Source of the DNA: QVMP01 sp047974325
GTDB lineage: Bacteria > Bacteroidota > Bacteroidia > Bacteroidales > Dysgonomonadaceae
Reading direction: 5' to 3'
Assembly: GCA_047974325.1 (NCBI GenBank)
Contig: JBKECE010000133.1
Coordinates: 1-12,322, forward strand
DNA length: 12,322 nucleotides
The translations under genes were made by a program, and so were the position numbers. This document shows, one piece after another, positions 7,400 through 12,322 of the stretch. Below the pieces are notes generated by a model that had not been told where the DNA came from, did no database searches, and saw nothing but the letters and a program-made list of their open reading frames with translations. The first letter of the stretch is position 1; each line of letters starts with the position of its first letter.

Positions 7400-7476
7400 T
7401 CTTTTTTCAGCAATATATTTACGGTTCTGGCATCTGATGTCAGCCTTGTTATGTTGTATCCGATTTTAAACAATCA

Positions 7477-7512
7477 GATATTCAATATAGCCATATATTG
7501 TTATTAAATATC
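7477..7512. repeat. Nested inverted repeat in the receptor leader, possible operator
   Basis: The core CAATATA (7483-7489) and TATATTG (7494-7500) are perfect reverse complements around GCCA. Immediately outside, GATATT (7477-7482) pairs with AATATC (7507-7512) after a six-base offset. It lies in the gap upstream of the TonB-dependent receptor. It could be a binding site for a dimeric metalloregulator, or simply an AT-rich coincidence. It does not match the Fur consensus I know. Confidence 0.35.
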
Positions 7513-7531
7513 CCTATCATATATCATCACA

Positions 7532-7559
7532 ATGGAGACGGTTATCATTCCGGCTCCAT
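7532..7559 (+). promoter_or_regulatory. Stem-loop 22 bases upstream of the receptor start codon
   Basis: ATGGAGACGG (7532-7541) and CCGGCTCCAT (7550-7559) form a 10-bp stem with one mismatch and the eight-base loop TTATCATT. It is GC-rich against an AT-rich background. No U tract follows, so it is not a standard terminator for the upstream small gene. It could stabilise the mRNA or control receptor translation. It does not match a riboswitch class that I recognise. Confidence 0.45.
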
Positions 7560-7585
7560 CTAACAAACATAGTCAAATCGAATGA
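7532..7585 (+). CDS. Possible 17-codon leader ORF overlapping the receptor start
   Basis: An ATG at 7532 opens a frame METVIIPAPSNKHSQIE whose TGA stop (7583-7585) overlaps the receptor ATG (7582-7584) in an ATGA arrangement, the classic geometry for translational coupling. The first nine codons lie within the hairpin at 7532-7559. There is no clear ribosome binding site, and so short a frame can arise by chance; I call it only because overlap and hairpin coincide. Confidence 0.25.
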   Translation: METVIIPAPSNKHSQIE

Positions 7586-9996
7586 AAACTTTATATATAA
7601 TTATATTGAGCTTATTTATGCTCATACCCATATACTCAAATGCCGAGACCAAAGAGAACGGCACAATTTCCGGCACAATCCGCGATGCAAAAGACGGCGA
7701 TGTACTGCCCGGAGCCAGTATATATTTTCCATTATTAAAGAAAGGAGCTATCAGTGATCTAAACGGACATTACAAGATAGATAATCTTCCAGATATAAAG
7801 ACGACAGTGCAAGTCACTTACATTGGTCATCAGACCATTGTGGAAACTATCGATCTGAGCACCATCAGCACACTTGATTTCACATTAAAAGAATCCAGTG
7901 CCGAAATCAATGAAGTTGTTGTGACAGCACTCACCGGAAATTCATTGATAAAGCATACACCATCTCCGATATCATATGTTTCTAAAAAAGAACTGGAACA
8001 ACAATCTTCGACCAATATTATCGACGCAATAGCCAAGCAACCGGGTATTTCGCAAATTACAACAGGAAGTGGTATTTCCAAACCCGTCATCAGAGGCTTA
8101 GGATATAATCGTGTCGTTGTTGTAAACGACGGTATACGCCAAGAAGGACAACAGTGGGGCGATGAACACGGCATAGAAATCGACGGACAGTCGGTCAATT
8201 CAGTCGAAATACTAAAGGGTCCGGCCAGTCTTATCTATGGATCGGATGCAATGGCGGGTGTGATCAATTTTGAATCCAACCCCATTCTGCCCGAAGGAGC
8301 TGTAAAAGTGAATCTTGCAACAGAATATCAGACAAACAATGGTCTGATCAATTATTCGGTGAACACCGCTGGAAATAAAAAGGGTTTCATTTGGGATTGG
8401 CGATACAGCGACAAATATGCTCATGCCTACAAAAACAAATACGATGGATATGTATACAATTCTGGTTTTCAAGAACGTGCTGTTTCGGGTTTGCTAGGAG
8501 TCAATCGCAAATGGGGTTATTCTCATCTTACACTCGACTATTACCACCTAACGCCCGGAATTGTAGAAGGTGAACGGGATGATGCCACCGGTGAATTCTT
8601 GAAACCTGCAATTGTTGATGGTGAAGCCGATGAAGCAATAGCCACTGACGACGATTTCAAATCATACAAACATCAGATGCCCTATCAGCAAATATATCAT
8701 TACAAAGCTGTATCTAACAACAATTTTCTGATCGGATCCGGAAGCCTACAAGCAATTGTCGGTTATCAGCAAAATCGCCGTCAGGAGTTTGAAGAGATTC
8801 TCGAACCTGATGCCTATGGTTTATATTTTCAACTGCACACCATCAATTACGATATACGTTATTCTTTCCCTGAAATTAATAATTATAAGATTGTGACAGG
8901 AGTAAGCGGTATGTACCAAAACTCATTGAATAAGGGTACGGAATTTCTGATTCCCGAATATAACTTATTCGATATTGGAGCTTTCCTCTTAGCGAGCCGT
9001 ACTTTCGGAAAATTAGATTTAAGCGGTGGTGTCCGATTCGATCATCGCCACAATCATGGAAAGTCGCTCTATCTGAACGAAGATGAAGAAGTTGTGAATG
9101 GAGATGATCCTTCGGCAGAAGAAAAGTTCACCGGCTTTTCACGCAACTTCAACGGAATAAGCGGAAGCATTGGTCTGGCATATGCCCTGACAGATAATTT
9201 GTCTACAAAATTGAATCTATCGCGCGGATATCGTGCTCCCAACATTAGTGAATTGGCATCGAATGGTGCACATGAAGGAAGCATACGCTACGAGATTGGA
9301 AACATAAACCTAAAACCCGAGAATAGTTGGCAAATGGATTGGGGAATAGGTTATTCGTCAAGCTTCATTTCTGGCGAAATATCTTTGTTTGCTAATAAAA
9401 TAAACAACTATATTTTTTCACATAAATTATTAGATTCGGATGGTGAAGATCTGTTGACTGATGATTATAAAACATATCAGTTCGTATCAGGTGATGCCCG
9501 CATTATGGGAGGAGAAATCAGCATAGATATCCATCCGACAGAAAGAATACATTTCTTGAACACATTCTCATATGTAAGTTCCGTTCAACTGAATGAGCCG
9601 GATTCCACAAAATATCTACCATTCACGCCTGCACCGAAATTTACGTCCGATCTCCGTTTCGATTTGATTCGCCACGGAAAAACATTGAATAACACTTATC
9701 TTTCCTTTGGCACAGAAGTTTACCTGAAACAAGATAAGATTTATTCGGCATATAATACCGAAACTGTGACACCGGCATACACATTACTGAACGCATCGTT
9801 CGGAACAGACTTTTTATATAAAGGACGTACCTGCGCATCACTCTATCTGACAGCTAATAATATAACAAACAAAGCATATCAGAACCATCTGAGCCGTTTG
9901 AAATATGCTGCGGATAACCTTGTTACTGATCGGACAGGTGTGTTCAACATGGGACGAAACTTCGGCATCAAACTTATCATTCCATTTAATTTCTAA
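7582..9996 (+). CDS. TonB-dependent outer-membrane receptor (probable metal or metal-complex uptake)
   Basis: An 804-residue receptor. Residues 1-21 are a signal peptide (cleavage after S-N-A). About 26-105 is a carboxypeptidase-regulatory-like beta domain typical of Bacteroidota receptors; E-I-N-E-V-V-V-T-A at 108-116 looks like the TonB box; the plug spans about 122-232 and contains SKPVIRGLG and VNSVEILKGPASLIYGSDA. The rest is the beta barrel, ending in aromatic Phe as outer-membrane proteins do. No SusD-type lipoprotein follows, so it is not a glycan SusC system. The short type and plug style resemble siderophore, heme or metal receptors; the C-terminal N-H-L-S-R-L-K-Y...G-R-N segment recalls ZnuD-like zinc receptors, and D-H-R-H-N-H at 487-492 is a His cluster. 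The His/Cys-rich small protein just upstream supports metal uptake, but the substrate is not proven. It is followed by a strong terminator. Confidence 0.92.
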   Translation: MKTLYIIILSLFMLIPIYSNAETKENGTISGTIRDAKDGDVLPGASIYFPLLKKGAISDLNGHYKIDNLPDIKTTVQVTYIGHQTIVETIDLSTISTLDFTLKESSAEINEVVVTALTGNSLIKHTPSPISYVSKKELEQQSSTNIIDAIAKQPGISQITTGSGISKPVIRGLGYNRVVVVNDGIRQEGQQWGDEHGIEIDGQSVNSVEILKGPASLIYGSDAMAGVINFESNPILPEGAVKVNLATEYQTNNGLINYSVNTAGNKKGFIWDWRYSDKYAHAYKNKYDGYVYNSGFQERAVSGLLGVNRKWGYSHLTLDYYHLTPGIVEGERDDATGEFLKPAIVDGEADEAIATDDDFKSYKHQMPYQQIYHYKAVSNNNFLIGSGSLQAIVGYQQNRRQEFEEILEPDAYGLYFQLHTINYDIRYSFPEINNYKIVTGVSGMYQNSLNKGTEFLIPEYNLFDIGAFLLASRTFGKLDLSGGVRFDHRHNHGKSLYLNEDEEVVNGDDPSAEEKFTGFSRNFNGISGSIGLAYALTDNLSTKLNLSRGYRAPNISELASNGAHEGSIRYEIGNINLKPENSWQMDWGIGYSSSFISGEISLFANKINNYIFSHKLLDSDGEDLLTDDYKTYQFVSGDARIMGGEISIDIHPTERIHFLNTFSYVSSVQLNEPDSTKYLPFTPAPKFTSDLRFDLIRHGKTLNNTYLSFGTEVYLKQDKIYSAYNTETVTPAYTLLNASFGTDFLYKGRTCASLYLTANNITNKAYQNHLSRLKYAADNLVTDRTGVFNMGRNFGIKLIIPFNF

Positions 9997-10018
9997 CATT
10001 TATCTCATATAAACAAGT

Positions 10019-10054
10019 AAGCGGGGTTATTCTAAAAAAAGAATAACCCCGCTT
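10019..10054. terminator. Bidirectional terminator, perfect 15-bp stem
   Basis: AAGCGGGGTTATTCT (10019-10033) and AGAATAACCCCGCTT (10040-10054) are exact reverse complements around a six-A loop, with a GC-rich base. It lies 22 bases after the receptor stop and 24 bases before the 3' end of the convergent minus-strand gene, so it can serve both. The T tract after it is short (GTTATATTA). Confidence 0.85.
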
Positions 10055-10078
10055 GTTATATTAGCTATCGCTCAAATT

Positions 10079-10627
10079 CTATTTTACTGTGATCTTATTG
10101 AACCCGAGATGATGCATAAATTCGCGCAAAATGAGAAGGGTTGCAGCAAATGAGTCAGTTTCAGGTAAAGCATCCATACTTGCCGGAAAACCGTTAATTA
10201 TGGTTGCAAAACGGCTAAACACACTCTCCATTTCCTTTATCGGCAGAATAATCACCGGAGCTTCATTGACATTGTCCGCAAGAATAGCTATTTCGCGAAT
10301 ATCGGAATTGAATGTGACCAATTCCGTCACCCTTCCTATTTCTTTTTTTAAGGACATCACTTCATCTTCAACAATCATTATAGCCTCTTCCACCTCAACG
10401 GGTCTTGGCGGACAGTGTTTAAAATGATCCCGTGAAATATTCACTACACCAATAGGTAACAATTTGATCCATTCCGGTTTGTTATAGTCAGTACCATACA
10501 CTACTGCTGTGTACTGATCTGTTATATCCAGCAAAATGATAGGATTATTTTCTACAAACACTTTCTGAGCCTCAACATATTGTTTTTGCATCAGAGCTTC
10601 TATTTCAGGGCAAGAAAGATTATTCAT
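10079..10627 (-). CDS. Uncharacterised 182-residue cytoplasmic protein
   Basis: The frame is open up to 10681, but the ATG at 10627 (MNNLSCPEIEALMQKQY) gives a more protein-like N-terminus than the Phe/Tyr/Leu-rich extension, so I take it as the start. The protein has no signal peptide or membrane helix. It alternates hydrophobic strands (NPIILLDIT, AVVYGTD, EIAILAD, PVIILP) with charged helices, suggesting an alpha/beta fold, and ends with a conserved-looking L-R-E-F-M-H-H-L-G-F-N-K-I-T-V-K. I do not recognise the family. It lies 98 bases downstream of the U32-family gene on the same strand, either as the second gene of that operon or with its own weak promoter. Its codon use looks like that of its neighbours, and convergence on the shared hairpin suggests a genuine gene. 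Confidence 0.75.
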   Translation of the reverse strand: MNNLSCPEIEALMQKQYVEAQKVFVENNPIILLDITDQYTAVVYGTDYNKPEWIKLLPIGVVNISRDHFKHCPPRPVEVEEAIMIVEDEVMSLKKEIGRVTELVTFNSDIREIAILADNVNEAPVIILPIKEMESVFSRFATIINGFPASMDALPETDSFAATLLILREFMHHLGFNKITVK

Positions 10628-10725
10628 TTCAGTAATTAAGTAAAAGAAAGTATTTAACGATATATTTTGATAGCATAACATCCTTATTGGTTATACATAC
10701 AAAAGCAATAAAAAGCTCTGAGATT

Positions 10726-12012
10726 CTAAGATTGTTGAATCTGCATTTTCTCTACAAATTTCTTTTTAGGTGTAACCGCAACAAGTTTAAATAATTTATC
10801 GGACGGACGAATTTTTTCTGATATCCTGATAGAAAATTTTTCACCTTTCACAGTTTCTTCCACAGACTTCAAATCCACCCTGATTTCATCCACGATCTGA
10901 GACACTGCTCCGGTCGTAGGACCTGTGATAAGAATTTCGTCTCCAACTTTGAGTGATTGTGTTTCCATTAAAAATTCGGCAACTCCCAGATTGGAAAAAT
11001 ATTTGATACCTTTTCCGATATAGATTTTTCGTTTTGTCGCTTCCGAACCATAATTCATAGACCATTCGCCCAAGCGCTGACCGAGATAGTAACCATCCCA
11101 AAATCCGCGGTTGAAAACAGTTGCCAGACGAGCATCCCATTGTTCTATTTTTGCTTCAGAAAACGTTTCCTCGCAATAGGCAAGCACAGCCTCTTTGTAA
11201 CATTCAACCACCGTACGCACATATTCAGGTCCACGTGCCCTACCCTCTATTTTAAAAACACGGACTCCTGCATCCATCATTTTATTCAAGAAATGAATGG
11301 TCTTTAAATCTTTGGGAGACATAATATATTCATTATCTATCTCCAATTCAATATTACTCTCCTTATCTTTTACGACATAACCACGCCGACATATTTGATT
11401 GCAAGCACCACGATTGGCAGACAAATCTTTTTCGTGCAAACTCAGGTAACACTTACCCGAAACTGCCATACACAAAGCACCATGTGAAAACATTTCGATT
11501 CGGATAAGCTCACCACAAGGCCCTTTGATCTGTTGTTTCACAATATCATCATATATTTCATGCACCTGATCGAGATTTAATTCGCGTGCCAGCACGACAA
11601 CATCTGCAAATTGTCCATAAAATTTAAGTGCTTCAGTATTTGTGATGTTCAATTGGGTAGAAAGATGCACTTCCACACCTATGCTACGGGCATACATCAT
11701 TACCGAAACATCGGATGCTATGATAGCCGACAAGTTAGCTTCTTTGGCTGCATCTACAATCTTATGCATCAATGAAATATCATTATCATATATGATTGTA
11801 TTCACTGTCAGATAGCTTTTCAGTCCATTCTCGTGACAGATAGCTGCAATATTTTTCAGATCATCAACCGTAAAATTATTAGACGATTTAGCACGCATAT
11901 TCAGCCCTTCTATTCCGAAATAGATTGAATCTGCTCCACCTTGGATTGCTGCCGCAAGTGAATCGTAAGATCCAACGGGAGCCATTATTTCAAAATCTTT
12001 TATATTGATCAT
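10726..12012 (-). CDS. U32-family Fe-S protein, TrhP/YegQ-like (tRNA U34 hydroxylation)
   Basis: A 428-residue cytoplasmic protein labelled 'peptidase U32' in databases, though characterised relatives (TrhP/YegQ, RlhA, UbiU/UbiV) are Fe-S dependent hydroxylases rather than proteases. TrhP makes 5-hydroxyuridine at tRNA position 34 using prephenate. The N-terminal E-I-M-A-P-V-G-S-Y and G-G-A-D-S-I-Y-F-G (25-33) begin a TIM-barrel. The U32 signature is EMFSHGALCMAVSGKCYLS (173-191). Four cysteines, C181, C188, C204 and C208, match the spacing of the [4Fe-4S] ligands. A C-terminal barrel follows (from about 330), so length and plan agree with YegQ (about 450 residues) rather than the longer RlhA. 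The start at 12012 places the first barrel strand directly after a short N-terminus. A -7-like element lies just upstream. The family is certain; the TrhP assignment is likely but inferred from overall layout. Confidence 0.9.
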   Translation of the reverse strand: MINIKDFEIMAPVGSYDSLAAAIQGGADSIYFGIEGLNMRAKSSNNFTVDDLKNIAAICHENGLKSYLTVNTIIYDNDISLMHKIVDAAKEANLSAIIASDVSVMMYARSIGVEVHLSTQLNITNTEALKFYGQFADVVVLARELNLDQVHEIYDDIVKQQIKGPCGELIRIEMFSHGALCMAVSGKCYLSLHEKDLSANRGACNQICRRGYVVKDKESNIELEIDNEYIMSPKDLKTIHFLNKMMDAGVRVFKIEGRARGPEYVRTVVECYKEAVLAYCEETFSEAKIEQWDARLATVFNRGFWDGYYLGQRLGEWSMNYGSEATKRKIYIGKGIKYFSNLGVAEFLMETQSLKVGDEILITGPTTGAVSQIVDEIRVDLKSVEETVKGEKFSIRISEKIRPSDKLFKLVAVTPKKKFVEKMQIQQS

Positions 12013-12042
12013 CTGCTAATTATCTCATTATATTTCCAGATA

Positions 12043-12050
12043 CAAAGATA
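12043..12050 (-). promoter_or_regulatory. Candidate -7 promoter element for the U32-family gene
   Basis: Read on the minus strand this is TATCTTTG, matching TAnnTTTG and identical to the element before the PEPCK-like gene. It lies 30 bases before the ATG. An ATTG is found about 24 bases further upstream, off the usual spacing. Confidence 0.45.
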
Positions 12051-12229
12051 TAATAAAAATAGTGCTATGAATCTCAATTTATGACTCATAATATTGACAC
12101 GCATATAGATATTAACTATCGCTCATCTAAAAAATATATAACTATAATTTACATAAATGACAGCATATAAACTAGCCCTATTTCCAAAACAGAGCGTTGC
12201 CAATATTTTTCACACTAAATCTTCTGTAT

Positions 12230-12322
12230 TTACTTCTTTAAGAAGCAGGTTTTCAAAACTATGCCTGATCCTTCTATTTTGCAATCTACTTCGTCGTTAT
12301 TTTCGGTTAATCTGATACTTTT
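12230..12322 (-). CDS. Possible C-terminal end of a gene running off the right edge
   Basis: On the minus strand a frame is open from the window edge to a TAA at 12230-12232, giving about 30 residues ending G-S-G-I-V-L-K-T-C-F-L-K-K. The composition (charged residues alternating with hydrophobic ones, no low-complexity run) looks protein-like, and the position upstream of the U32 gene promoter is reasonable. Thirty codons cannot establish a gene, and I do not recognise the family. The 217 bases between this stop and the U32 start hold only the promoter element noted. Confidence 0.4.
   Translation of the reverse strand, partial: KSIRLTENNDEVDCKIEGSGIVLKTCFLKK

Noticed and set aside
7451..7507. 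18-codon ORF (begins MLYPIL) upstream of the receptor
   Set aside because: No ribosome binding site, no overlap with a start, and it runs through the inverted repeat; probably chance.
8391..8573. Plus-strand 60-codon frame inside the receptor gene, and the many minus-strand frames opposite it
   Set aside because: All lie within the receptor coding sequence in other phases and show biased composition with no family match.

Overview
This AT-rich window comes from a member of the Bacteroidota, most likely a Bacteroidales species (Dysgonomonas- or Parabacteroides-like; the genus is a guess). The evidence is a TonB-dependent receptor with an N-terminal carboxypeptidase-regulatory-like domain, a methyltransferase of a type I recall from Bacteroides, a LpxH-type lipid A hydrolase, weak or absent Shine-Dalgarno sequences, and several upstream matches to the Bacteroidota -7 promoter element TAnnTTTG. 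It reads as ordinary chromosome: there is no tRNA, rRNA, CRISPR array, transposase or phage gene.

Layout, left to right. (1) At 3-1961 a co-directional plus-strand group holds the 3' part of an unrecognised gene, a DUF59/MIP18-family Fe-S assembly factor and lpxH (lipid A synthesis). (2) After a 328-base gap, 2290-4023 encodes a PEP carboxykinase-superfamily ATPase that keeps the PEPCK metal-site residues but has an HPr-kinase-like P-loop. A perfect 18-bp hairpin ends it and the convergent unit that follows. (3) At 4075-5959 on the minus strand, an acyltransferase-3 membrane protein and a class I SAM methyltransferase form a likely operon, divergent from an AraC-family regulator (6092-6940). 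The shared 132-bp gap carries a 15-bp direct repeat with 21-bp periodicity, a good operator candidate. (4) At 7037-9996 on the plus strand, a small His/Cys-rich membrane protein precedes a TonB-dependent receptor. The 182-bp gap between them holds inverted repeats and a possible 17-codon leader ORF whose stop overlaps the receptor start. A strong hairpin follows the receptor. (5) At 10079-12012 on the minus strand lie a U32-family Fe-S protein (TrhP/YegQ-like, tRNA hydroxylation) and an uncharacterised 182-residue protein downstream of it. The right edge shows what may be the last 30 codons of another minus-strand gene.

The functional themes are envelope biogenesis (LpxH, acyltransferase), probable metal import (His/Cys protein plus receptor), Fe-S and tRNA maintenance (DUF59, U32), and one enigmatic PEPCK-like enzyme. 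No clearly new multi-gene defence or mobile system is visible. The best leads are the PEPCK/HPrK-like protein, the putative metal-uptake pair with its structured leader, and the AraC-type repeat.
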